Source: Eggerthellaceae bacterium
Lineage (GTDB): Bacteria > Actinomycetota > Coriobacteriia > Coriobacteriales > Eggerthellaceae
Assembly (NCBI GenBank): GCA_003452695.1
Contig: DMNP01000258.1
Coordinates: 2,554 to 9,693, forward strand
Reading direction: 5' to 3'
DNA: 7,140 bases
The notes below the pieces were generated by a model. The model was given only the letters and a program-made list of their open reading frames with translations. It did no database searches and had not been told where the DNA came from. Both the position numbers and the translations under genes were made by a program. This document shows positions 1 through 5,711 of this stretch, piece after piece (within the stretch, counting starts at the first letter, position 1; each line of letters begins with the position of its first letter).

Positions 1-138
1 CTGTTCGGGAGTGACCATTTCCAGGCGCATCTGCTCGATGGTCAGGCCAGCGCGCTCGAACCGGTTCACGATTTCGCCGATATGGCCGTTGCGAACGCCA
101 TCGGGCTTGATCATCGTATACGTTTTCTGAATTGCCAT
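1..138 (-). CDS. ndk: Nucleoside diphosphate kinase, N-terminal part (cut by window edge)
   Basis: The first 46 codons read MAIQKTYTMIKPDGVRNGHI and continue with a GEIVNRFERAGLTIEQMRLE-type segment, which is the start of nucleoside diphosphate kinase. The family transfers the gamma-phosphate of ATP to other nucleoside diphosphates through a phosphohistidine, keeping NTP and dNTP pools balanced in the cytoplasm. The KPDG signature is at residues 11-14, and its lysine is the conserved phosphate-binding residue. The catalytic histidine lies beyond the left edge and cannot be checked. The ATG at 136-138 is preceded by an AAAGGAAG ribosome site a few bases upstream, which supports this start. The gene follows the TPR gene on the same strand after 79 bp, so it is probably the last visible member of the isomerase-TPR-ndk unit, although a hairpin in the gap could allow separate control. 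Identification is firm; whether the gene is intact is unknown. Confidence 0.93.
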   Translation of the reverse strand, partial: MAIQKTYTMIKPDGVRNGHIGEIVNRFERAGLTIEQMRLEMVTPEQ

Positions 139-150
139 GTTCTTCCTTTC

Positions 151-175
151 GTTCCCGGGGCCCCATGCCCCGAAC
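151..175 (-). promoter_or_regulatory. Bulged hairpin just upstream of the ndk ribosome site
   Basis: An inverted repeat has outer arms GTTC/GAAC and inner arms GGGGC/GCCCC, separated by a two-base bulge and a five-base loop, giving nine GC-rich pairs. It sits between the TPR stop codon and the AAAGGAAG site of ndk. In transcript orientation it is followed directly by the ribosome site, with no run of U, so it is not a normal intrinsic terminator. It could stabilise an mRNA end or modulate ndk translation. The structure is seen in the sequence; any function is a guess. Confidence 0.35.
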
Positions 176-217
176 CAGCGCACCGAGCCCTTCGCCCGGC
201 GCGCCTTCATACCCTCG

Positions 218-1588
218 TTATTGCTGGCTGGGATAGTACAGCCCGATGCCCGACACCTTCCAGCTCAGCATGTCGCGCAACATGGACACTTCGTACATCA
301 TCTCGCCGCCTTCTGGCGTTTCGGCGGTAACGTATACCGTCGATGAATTGATGGACTTGTTCATGCCGTCGATATGCGCCGTCGAATCCTTCGGGATGAG
401 CGACGACATCTTCTCTATATCTTCTTCGCTCGTGCCCTGCACGTAGTTGCTTTCGGCAGTCGGATCGGCGAATACCTGCTCGACCACCGCCTCCTGCGTG
501 GGCCATCCGAAGCCCTGCGTGTACAGGAACAAGCAGGCGCCAAGCGCCACGAGCACGACGAGCACGATGGCCAGCAGCACTTTCAGGCCGGTGCTGCGGC
601 GCTTGCGCTCCATCTTCACCACGCCCTTGGACCATTGTTCCAGTTCCTCGTCGGTGGCGTTGAAGAACCGCTCTTCGCCCTTGGGAGCGTAGTCTCCCTG
701 CTTGGCGAACTGGTCGGCGAAATAGTACTCTTCCGACACGGCGCGCTCGTCCACGACGTAGGGGTCTTGCGGCGGGAGCGACGGCGTCGGCGTGATGGTC
801 GGCTCGTCGGTTATGACGTCCAGGCCCGACGTGTCGGCAATCGCGGGAAGCGCCTGCGTGGCCTCGGCCGTGCCCTGCGCAACGGCGGCGACGGCCCGCT
901 GATAATCCACGCTGGCGGAATCCGACAGGAAATAGGTCTTGTCGGCTATGGCGTTCTCGAACGCATCCACGGCCTGTTGCATCTGGCCCGATGCAACATA
1001 GGCCTGCCCCAGGCTGGCGTACATCTTGTTGCGCGTGTCGGTGCTCATGTCGAACTGCAAGGCGCTCTCGTAGGATGCAACCGCATCGGCCGGTCGGTTC
1101 AACGCCATGAAGCACACGCCCAGGTTCAGCAGTGCCTTGGTGGGATCGGGATTGGCCTCGTCGAGCGCGGCCTCGCGGAACGCCACGCCCGCTTCGGCGG
1201 ATTTTCCCTGCTTCATCAGGGCGTTTCCCATGCCGGTGAACGCCTTGTAAGGCGTGGGGTAATTGCGGTCGGACACCGCGATTTCGAAATGCTTCACGGC
1301 ATTGGCCCAATCGCGCAGCGCGGCATAGGCCATGCCCATGTTGCAGTTCACCGTGCCCACCGCATCGTATGCGGAATCGTTCGTGGCGCGACCGTAGGCC
1401 TCGATTGCCTCGTAATAGCTCTTCAGCTTCACCAGGCAATTGCCCAACTGGTGATATATAAGCCCGACCTCGCCCGGCTCGGGAGGATTGTCGGTATCCT
1501 GAAGGCACTGCGCGTACAGCTCGAGTGCCCGATTGTAGTCGAGCGCGATGCTTGCCACTTTCGCTTGCTGGAATAATTCGTTGTTCAT
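218..1588 (-). CDS. Membrane-anchored tetratricopeptide-repeat protein (456 aa)
   Basis: The N-terminal half is a run of about six TPR motifs (roughly residues 3-34, 39-72, 77-108, 113-146, 149-182 and 186-220) with the typical small and aromatic residues, as in YHQLGNCLVKLKSYYEAIEA. TPRs form a helical protein-binding scaffold. Residues about 222-332 are an acidic, Pro-rich linker (TPTPSLPPQDP). A basic patch (ERKRRS) precedes one hydrophobic helix at about 335-356. About 100 residues follow, ending in beta-rich sequence (STVYVTAETPEGG, MMYEVSML). There is no signal peptide, so by the positive-inside rule the TPR half is probably cytoplasmic and the C-terminal domain outside; that domain loosely resembles small DUF4878/NTF2-like folds. 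The ATG is preceded by AGAAGGG. The gene lies 62 bp after the isomerase gene and 79 bp before ndk on the same strand. The partner is unknown. An adaptor for envelope assembly or folding would fit the isomerase next door, but that is inference. Confidence 0.88.
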   Translation of the reverse strand: MNNELFQQAKVASIALDYNRALELYAQCLQDTDNPPEPGEVGLIYHQLGNCLVKLKSYYEAIEAYGRATNDSAYDAVGTVNCNMGMAYAALRDWANAVKHFEIAVSDRNYPTPYKAFTGMGNALMKQGKSAEAGVAFREAALDEANPDPTKALLNLGVCFMALNRPADAVASYESALQFDMSTDTRNKMYASLGQAYVASGQMQQAVDAFENAIADKTYFLSDSASVDYQRAVAAVAQGTAEATQALPAIADTSGLDVITDEPTITPTPSLPPQDPYVVDERAVSEEYYFADQFAKQGDYAPKGEERFFNATDEELEQWSKGVVKMERKRRSTGLKVLLAIVLVVLVALGACLFLYTQGFGWPTQEAVVEQVFADPTAESNYVQGTSEEDIEKMSSLIPKDSTAHIDGMNKSINSSTVYVTAETPEGGEMMYEVSMLRDMLSWKVSGIGLYYPSQQ

Positions 1589-1650
1589 ATGAACCCTTCT
1601 TATGCCATGCCCGTACGTTTCAGCACGGGCAGCAGCCCGCGCGTCGTGCG

Positions 1651-2187
1651 CTACTCGGCCGCGTTCTCGATTTCGATGTGCTCGATCACGTCGCCGGCAC
1701 GCAGCTTGCCGATTACTTCGAGGCCCTCGATGGTCTGGCCGAACACCGTGTAGTCAGAATCCAGGAACGGCTGGGGGCCCAAGCAGAAATAGAACTGCGA
1801 TCCCGCGGAATCGGGCATGGAGGAACGCGCCATGGCAAGCGATCCGTCGTTGTGCTCGTTATGCGGATTGGTTCGCCATTCGCCCTTTATGCAATAGCCC
1901 GGACCGCCGGTGCCCGGCTGGCCCTGCGGCCCACGTTCGCCGCGCGCGACCTGTTCGGGAGTCATGTCGCGGGTGTTCGGGCACCCGCCCTGAATTACGA
2001 AGCCCGGAACGTAGCGGTGGAACTTCAGGCCATCGTAGTAGCCCTTCTGCGCCAACTCCACGAAATTGCCCACGTGAATGGGAGCGTCGTTGCCGGCGAG
2101 CTGCACGCGGATATCGCCCTGGCTCGTCTTCACGACGGCAATCTCGTCGCCCGTCGGCTTGTATGCCGGTGTGTAAAGTCCTGTCAC
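1651..2187 (-). CDS. Cyclophilin-type peptidyl-prolyl cis-trans isomerase (178 aa)
   Basis: This is a single-domain cyclophilin, which catalyses cis-trans isomerisation of Xaa-Pro bonds during protein folding. Counting from the GTG start, the active-site segment FHRYVPGFVIQGG is at 56-68, with the key residues R58, F63 and Q66. GSLAMARS is at 115-122, GSQFYFCL at 129-136 and FLDSDYTVFG at 141-150. The tryptophan that binds cyclosporin in human CypA is F141 here, as in many bacterial enzymes, so weak cyclosporin binding is expected. An insert at about 74-97, rich in Gly, Pro and Gln (GERGPQGQPGTGGPG), lengthens the loop after the active-site strand. There is no signal peptide or lipobox, so the enzyme is probably cytoplasmic. 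A longer ATG start at 2217 is possible, but the GTG at 2185-2187 has a well-spaced AAGGAG. The gene is first in its unit, behind a good promoter, and is followed by the TPR gene. Confidence 0.93.
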   Translation of the reverse strand: MTGLYTPAYKPTGDEIAVVKTSQGDIRVQLAGNDAPIHVGNFVELAQKGYYDGLKFHRYVPGFVIQGGCPNTRDMTPEQVARGERGPQGQPGTGGPGYCIKGEWRTNPHNEHNDGSLAMARSSMPDSAGSQFYFCLGPQPFLDSDYTVFGQTIEGLEVIGKLRAGDVIEHIEIENAAE

Positions 2188-2194
2188 GTTTAAT

Positions 2195-2200
2195 CTCCTT
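2195..2200 (-). promoter_or_regulatory. Ribosome binding site fixing the isomerase GTG start
   Basis: AAGGAG in the transcript lies seven bases before the GTG at 2185-2187. It falls inside the reading frame that would begin at the upstream ATG (2217). That ATG has no comparable site, and the 10 extra residues (MCMDMRRRLN) are not cyclophilin-like, so the GTG is the better start. Confidence 0.8.
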
Positions 2201-2238
2201 CTCATGTCCATACACATACGAGCAAAATTCTATCAGGC

Positions 2239-2268
2239 ATTTTACTTGCGGAGTGAAAAACCCGTCAA
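2239..2268 (-). promoter_or_regulatory. Sigma-70-type promoter of the isomerase-TPR-ndk unit
   Basis: On the minus strand a TTGACG -35 box (2263-2268) and a TAAAAT -10 box (2239-2244) are separated by 18 bases. Each box differs from consensus by one base. Transcription should start near 2232, leaving a leader of about 45 bases before the GTG. It is the strongest promoter-like sequence I found in the window. No clear operator overlaps it. A little upstream, an 8-bp direct repeat TTCGGCCA (2299-2306 and 2323-2330) flanks two GTCAC motifs, which could be a binding site but may be chance. Confidence 0.75.
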
Positions 2269-2326
2269 TATTCACGCGCAAACGCGCTCGACAAGGATTT
2301 CGGCCACTGTCACTGGTCACGGTTCG

Positions 2327-2597
2327 GCCAGGGCGAGGGTAGGCTGCGGGTCTTTCATCCCCCTTCGCCCAGCGCGCGGGCGAGGGGCAAGCCTTCCCGC
2401 GATGCCGTTGGTCCGGGCGGGCGACGTATCTACCTTCCCTGTCCGCCCGGCGCGCGGGCGAGGGGCAAGCCTTCTCCGCGATGCCGCAGGACCGAGCGTA
2501 CGCAGGACCTCTCCTCCCATCCGCCCAGCGCGCAAGGGATTGCGGGTCTCCGTTGCCTGTCCGCCCGGCCGCGCCGGGGGAAGGGCCCCGCGCGCCC
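2327..2597. repeat. GC-rich palindromic repeat array with 78-bp period
   Basis: Four related cores begin CGCCC(A/G)GC-GCG at 2366, 2444, 2522 and 2562. The first three are exactly 78 bp apart; the fourth follows after 40 bp. The copies at 2366-2415 and 2444-2494 match over about 50 bases, with one inserted T and a handful of substitutions. The motif TGCGGGTCT occurs 21 bp before both the 2366 and the 2562 cores, so the array seems built from two alternating half-units of about 39 bp; a degenerate earlier half-unit can be traced back to about 2327. The cores are self-complementary: 2361-2370 pairs with 2378-2387 around a seven-base loop (10 pairs, one G-U), and CGCCCG at 2444-2449 pairs with CGGGCG at 2455-2460. 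This resembles intergenic REP/BIME-type repeats. No gene is supported here on either strand. Confidence 0.75.
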
Positions 2598-2775
2598 CCT
2601 CGCGCCTTATCCCCGCGATAACCGCGCAATTTGAAACCGGCAATTACGCGAGCATGGCTCACCACTTATTGGTTCTCCTTGGCGCTTACACTTACTAGCC
2701 GGTTTCCCTATGCGCGCGGTTCCTGCGGGGGGCGCTCAGAGGGCGCGCGGGGCCCTTCCCCCGGCGCGGCCGGGC
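2563..2775. repeat. 213-bp inverted-repeat element with perfect 35-bp outer arms
   Basis: Positions 2563-2597 are the exact reverse complement of 2741-2775. Complementarity continues inward with gaps: 2633-2641 (GAAACCGGC) pairs with 2698-2706 (GCCGGTTTC), and ACCGCGC near 2621-2627 has its complement near 2713-2720. Each arm is thus about 78 bp, around a central 56-bp segment (2642-2697) that is less GC-rich. Each outer arm also holds its own palindrome, CCCGGCCGCGCCGGG (2564-2578) and its mirror (2760-2774). The left arm overlaps the last core of the 78-bp array, so this may be two array units in opposite orientation, a BIME-like pair, or a MITE-like element. No target-site duplication is obvious and no transposase is present. 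It begins 24 bp past the stop codon of the flippase-like gene, so a very stable hairpin would form at that transcript's 3' end. Confidence 0.85.
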
Positions 2776-2798
2776 TGCGTTTTGGGCTGGGTCGTGCA

Positions 2799-4313
2799 TC
2801 ATCGCAATTGAGCGGGCTCGTCGTTTTGCTTGGGCGGAACAGTAGACTTTTCGGATGCCTTGGCGGCTTCCGCGGCTTTCTGCGCCTTGCGCTCCTTGCG
2901 GGTGGGCTTCGATCGGGGGTCGTGGTCGACGAAGGCCATGCGCGCGTCGTCGAGCCTGATCCAGCGTGCCAGGGCCGACTTTTCGTTGTTCACCATGAGC
3001 GTAAGCGCCATGCCGAGCAAAATGGGCAGATAGAACGTGAAGAATCGCCAGATGAACGTGGAAAGCGCCACAATCGAGGCGTCTTGGTAGACGTAGTTGA
3101 AGAACGTGATGTAGCTGGCCTCGGAAGCGCCGATGGCACCCGGCAGGGGCACGAACGACGAGATGAGATAGACGAAAGCCTGGCAGGACACGACCGTGAA
3201 GTAATCGTTGGCCTCCAGCCCGAAGCCCGCGAAGATCACCCACGACAGCGAGAAGTACACGGTGAGCTGCACGAAGGTAACACCGGAGCATCTCAGCAGC
3301 ACGGGAGGCCTTTTCAGCAGATAGCGCATGCCCTCGTAGGATTCCTCGAGCGACTTGCCGGCGCTCGCCAGGGTATGCTCGGGATGCTTCAGGATGCCGA
3401 TGCGGCCGAGCAGCTGAATCGCCCATGTCACCACGCGGATTACGGCGTTCTTGGCGAAGGCCAGCGCGAACAGCATGGCTATGAGCACAAAGCCCCCGAG
3501 AAAGCCAATGGCCACCAGATACATGATGGGCCGCAGGTCCTGCATGAAGTAGTTGAACCGCAACACGAGCACGATAACGGCGTACACGGTCATGGTCAGC
3601 TGGTACACGATGAAGCGGCACAACAGCATGGGCATGGCATGTTTCACCGGCAAGCCGAAGCGCTGGTAGTAATACGCCTGCATGGGCTGACCGCCGCTCG
3701 AAAGCGGCGTCACACAGTTGAAATACTGCCCGATGATAGTGACTATGAAGGTCTTTACGAACGAGAACCCCCTGAACAAATCGTTGCAGATGATCTGCAT
3801 GCTCAGCGCTTCCAGCAGCCAGTAGATGACGATGCCCACGAACGCGAGCAGCAGGAAGGCGTAGTTGAACGACGTGAGGGCGTTCAGGGTCTGTTCCCCC
3901 TCGCCCGCTATGAACAAGTAGCCGAACAGCACGAGGAAGGCCACCGCGCACAGCACGATGTTCACCTTGCGCCCGAGCGAATGGGCGGTGCCCTTGTCGG
4001 GAATGACGTCGTCGTCGGCCACGGCCGTCAGGTCGATGTCGGTCAGGTTTATCTTCAGGCCCGATTCGGGCTGGTCGTTGCCATCGGCCGAAACCGAATG
4101 CATCCAGTGGTCGGCGTCGGCATAGACCGGGTCGTCCTCGGAATCTGCCTGCGAGAAGGCCGGAGCGGCCGGGCGACTGCCAACGGCCGCATGCGCCGCG
4201 TGCGCCCCCTTCGCAGATTTGTCCACGCCCTGGTCATGTGCGGAGGATGCAGCCGATACGCCCGCATCGGTCGATTGCTGCTTCTCGGCTTCTTGGGTGG
4301 GAGCTTCGGGCAT
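2799..4313 (-). CDS. Flippase-like (LPG synthase TM / UPF0104 family) integral membrane protein (504 aa)
   Basis: This multi-pass inner-membrane protein has the two signatures of the flippase-like domain (PF03706 type, as in the MprF translocase half). One is YFNCVTPLSSGGQP at about 197-210, the other SSFVPLPGAIGASEASY at about 385-401. Hydrophobic helices lie at about 117-136, 150-171, 183-200, 229-252, 263-288, 337-362, 373-395 and 415-441. The family is thought to move amino-acylated or glycosylated lipids across the membrane. No synthase (aminoacyl-transfer) domain is attached. Unusually, about 115 mostly disordered, acidic and Ala-rich residues precede the first helix, and the last 60 or so are basic (KPTRKERKAQKAAEAAKA). 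The ATG has AAAGG seven bases upstream. It starts 24 bp after the glycosyltransferase stop codon, so the two are almost certainly cotranscribed, which suggests a glycolipid or lipid-linked sugar as substrate. The substrate cannot be read from the sequence. Confidence 0.88.
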   Translation of the reverse strand: MPEAPTQEAEKQQSTDAGVSAASSAHDQGVDKSAKGAHAAHAAVGSRPAAPAFSQADSEDDPVYADADHWMHSVSADGNDQPESGLKINLTDIDLTAVADDDVIPDKGTAHSLGRKVNIVLCAVAFLVLFGYLFIAGEGEQTLNALTSFNYAFLLLAFVGIVIYWLLEALSMQIICNDLFRGFSFVKTFIVTIIGQYFNCVTPLSSGGQPMQAYYYQRFGLPVKHAMPMLLCRFIVYQLTMTVYAVIVLVLRFNYFMQDLRPIMYLVAIGFLGGFVLIAMLFALAFAKNAVIRVVTWAIQLLGRIGILKHPEHTLASAGKSLEESYEGMRYLLKRPPVLLRCSGVTFVQLTVYFSLSWVIFAGFGLEANDYFTVVSCQAFVYLISSFVPLPGAIGASEASYITFFNYVYQDASIVALSTFIWRFFTFYLPILLGMALTLMVNNEKSALARWIRLDDARMAFVDHDPRSKPTRKERKAQKAAEAAKASEKSTVPPKQNDEPAQLR

Positions 4314-4337
4314 GTTTTTTCCTTTCGGATGATGCCG

Positions 4338-5429
4338 CTAGGCAAATTTGAACACTTTCTGCGCGAAAGCGTATCCCAAACGAGCGCCCAGCCGGCCGAT
4401 GCGAGTCTTGCGGTTGGCTCGGCCCGCCCACGATTTCTTCACGACCGACATGAGCGTGGGGCTGGTCTCGGCAAGATAGGCCCACAGGTCCCGGTTCTTC
4501 GCCAATGCCTCGGGCGTGTTTATCTTGAACAAATATATGGTGGACACGCTCATCATGCACGACACGTATCCCATCATCAGCATGGCGCAGTTCGGCTCTT
4601 CGGCATACAGGGCGTCGTAGTCCACATTGCCGATGGCAAGGCGCGTGGCCATCAGCTGCTGGTCTATCTGCCGCTTCACGACTTCGATATCCACCGATTG
4701 CCCCTCGCGCCCGATAAGGTAGTGATAGGCATCCACATCCAGGTAGAACAGCTTCTTCACCAGCGGCATGGGATGCAGCACGAACAGGCTGTCCATGTAC
4801 GACACGCCCGTCGGCAGCTGCAGGCCGGAATCGCGCAGGACCTGCGTCTTGTACCACGACGCATGGACCATGATGAACTGGTCGATGCCCGCCTTGCCCA
4901 TTTCGGCCCACGTGAAAATGCACCCTGCGGGAAACAACTTGCGATACTGGATGGTGTGCTTGGAATTGTCGGTTACCCGGTCGTACACGTAGTTGGTGAC
5001 GAGCAGGTCCGGTTCGTTTTCCGCTTCGACGGCAAGCGCCAGCGTGTCCAGCACGCGCCGCAGGGCGAACGGGTCGAAACGGTCGTCCGAATCCAAAATT
5101 TTGAAGTACGTTCCCCGCGCACGCCGTATCCCGTGGTTCACCACCCCGCCCCAGTTGGCGTTTTCCTGGTCGATGGCCTGCACGCAATCGTGCAGCTCGG
5201 CGTATCTGCCTGCAATTTCGCCCGTCTCGTCGGTGGAGCCATCGTTTATGAGCAGGATTTCACACGCGTGGTCGCACATTTCGAGCGCCTGCAGGATGGA
5301 ATCGATGCCGCGGCGCATGAACGCCGCCGAATTGTAGCAAGGCATCACAAACGTGACCAGCGGCTCGTTCGGACTGCCGATAGCTGCATCCCGAGCTCGT
5401 TTGTCGTTGCATTCGCCTGTTTCTTGCAC
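4338..5429 (-). CDS. Family 2 glycosyltransferase (363 aa)
   Basis: This is a GT-A fold enzyme of family GT2, which transfers a sugar from a nucleotide-sugar donor to an acceptor with inversion. The entry strand VTFVMPCYNSAAF is at 25-37, NDGSTD at 62-67 (nucleotide binding) and ILDSDDRFDP at 111-120. D113-D116 supply the DXD-type metal and donor site. A later acidic motif, YMDSLF at 211-216, sits where the catalytic base usually lies. No membrane helix is evident, so it is probably a cytoplasmic or membrane-associated enzyme. The GTG at 5427-5429 is chosen because AAGGA lies six bases upstream and the next in-frame Met (residue 29) is already inside the fold. It is the first gene of a two-gene unit with the flippase-like protein, suggesting synthesis and export of an envelope glycolipid or polysaccharide precursor. 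Donor and acceptor sugars are unknown. Confidence 0.92.
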   Translation of the reverse strand: MQETGECNDKRARDAAIGSPNEPLVTFVMPCYNSAAFMRRGIDSILQALEMCDHACEILLINDGSTDETGEIAGRYAELHDCVQAIDQENANWGGVVNHGIRRARGTYFKILDSDDRFDPFALRRVLDTLALAVEAENEPDLLVTNYVYDRVTDNSKHTIQYRKLFPAGCIFTWAEMGKAGIDQFIMVHASWYKTQVLRDSGLQLPTGVSYMDSLFVLHPMPLVKKLFYLDVDAYHYLIGREGQSVDIEVVKRQIDQQLMATRLAIGNVDYDALYAEEPNCAMLMMGYVSCMMSVSTIYLFKINTPEALAKNRDLWAYLAETSPTLMSVVKKSWAGRANRKTRIGRLGARLGYAFAQKVFKFA

Positions 5430-5445
5430 AATGTTTCCTTCGGAT

Positions 5446-5470
5446 GGGGCTTTGGTACGCCCCTAGTATA
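5446..5470 (-). promoter_or_regulatory. Possible -10 box and 5' hairpin for the glycosyltransferase unit
   Basis: On the minus strand TATACT (5465-5470) is a good -10 box about 35 bp before the GTG start. I see no convincing -35 box at 16-18 bp; a short GCGCT/AGCGC hairpin occupies the spacer instead. Directly downstream, GGGGC and GCCCC (5446-5463) form a five-pair stem with an eight-base loop, ending shortly before the ribosome site. If TATACT is the -10 box, this stem would be at the extreme 5' end of the mRNA. Moderate to low confidence. Confidence 0.4.
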
Positions 5471-5540
5471 GCGCTCGGAAGCGCGCTGCCACCCATAGCA
5501 CACGAAACAAGCGACTCGCATGGAATGCTGGCAACGGTCA

Positions 5541-5649
5541 CACGCCCCTCTTGCTCGGCCGCCCCACGTGAATAAAACCGCCTGGTCGTTATATTCAGTG
5601 AACGAATGCCGTGGTTTCAGCTCGCACGCCCCCTCGCGCTCGGCCGCCC
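5541..5649. repeat. Pair of 25-nt GC-rich direct repeats in the 5430-5711 gap
   Basis: CACGCCCC-TCTTGCTCGG at 5541 recurs at 5625 as CACGCCCCCTCGCGCTCGG, both continuing into CCGCCC. The copies are about 24-25 bases long, 84 bp apart, with one indel and two substitutions. Read on the other strand, the GCGCGAGGGG part resembles the cores in the 2366-2494 array, so both may belong to one repeat family. The rest of the 282-bp gap holds no supported gene and no clear intrinsic terminator for the methyltransferase gene. Confidence 0.5.
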
Positions 5650-5711
5650 GGGCTGCACAGTGCAAGCATGTTGCGGGACGGGGCCGGGCGATGCGCTTCG
5701 CCGAGCCAGTC

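Noticed and set aside
374..1576. 400-codon open frame on the plus strand
   Set aside because: It is antisense to the TPR gene, has no ribosome site or domain, and has the composition of a reverse-frame shadow.
1608..1631. Seven-pair stem (TGCCCGT/ACGGGCA) between the isomerase and TPR genes as a terminator
   Set aside because: There is no U-tract in transcript orientation, the loop is ten bases, and the next gene follows on the same strand. At most it is a weak intercistronic hairpin.
2188..2217. Longer cyclophilin start at the ATG at 2217
   Set aside because: The ribosome site AAGGAG lies inside this extension and serves the GTG at 2187. The extra residues are not part of the cyclophilin fold.
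2366..2597. CRISPR array
   Set aside because: There are only three evenly spaced cores, the repeats diverge, the 'spacers' are similar to each other, and no cas gene is nearby.
2204..2698. Open frames through the repeat array (plus 2204-2698, minus 2317-2643 and minus 1859-2665)
   Set aside because: The translations are Arg/Pro/Gly/Ala-rich and repeat only because the 78-bp period is a multiple of three. There is no good ribosome site, and the long minus frame overlaps the cyclophilin in another frame.
2654..2698. 14-codon open frame (MAHHLLVLLGAYTY) in the centre of the inverted repeat
   Set aside because: It is too short to judge, lacks a ribosome site on the plus strand and matches nothing I know. 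It could be revisited if ribosome profiling showed a signal.
2631..5471. 946-codon open frame on the plus strand
   Set aside because: It is antisense to the glycosyltransferase and flippase-like genes, which carry clear family motifs. Its product is rich in His, Arg, Gln and Val with no recognisable domain, and its start lies inside the inverted repeat. GC-rich codon bias leaves such frames open by chance.
5644..5711. Intrinsic terminator after the RNA methyltransferase
   Set aside because: Only short stems (for example GGCGA/TCGCC near 5687-5702) occur and no T-run follows in transcript orientation, so the evidence is too weak to list.
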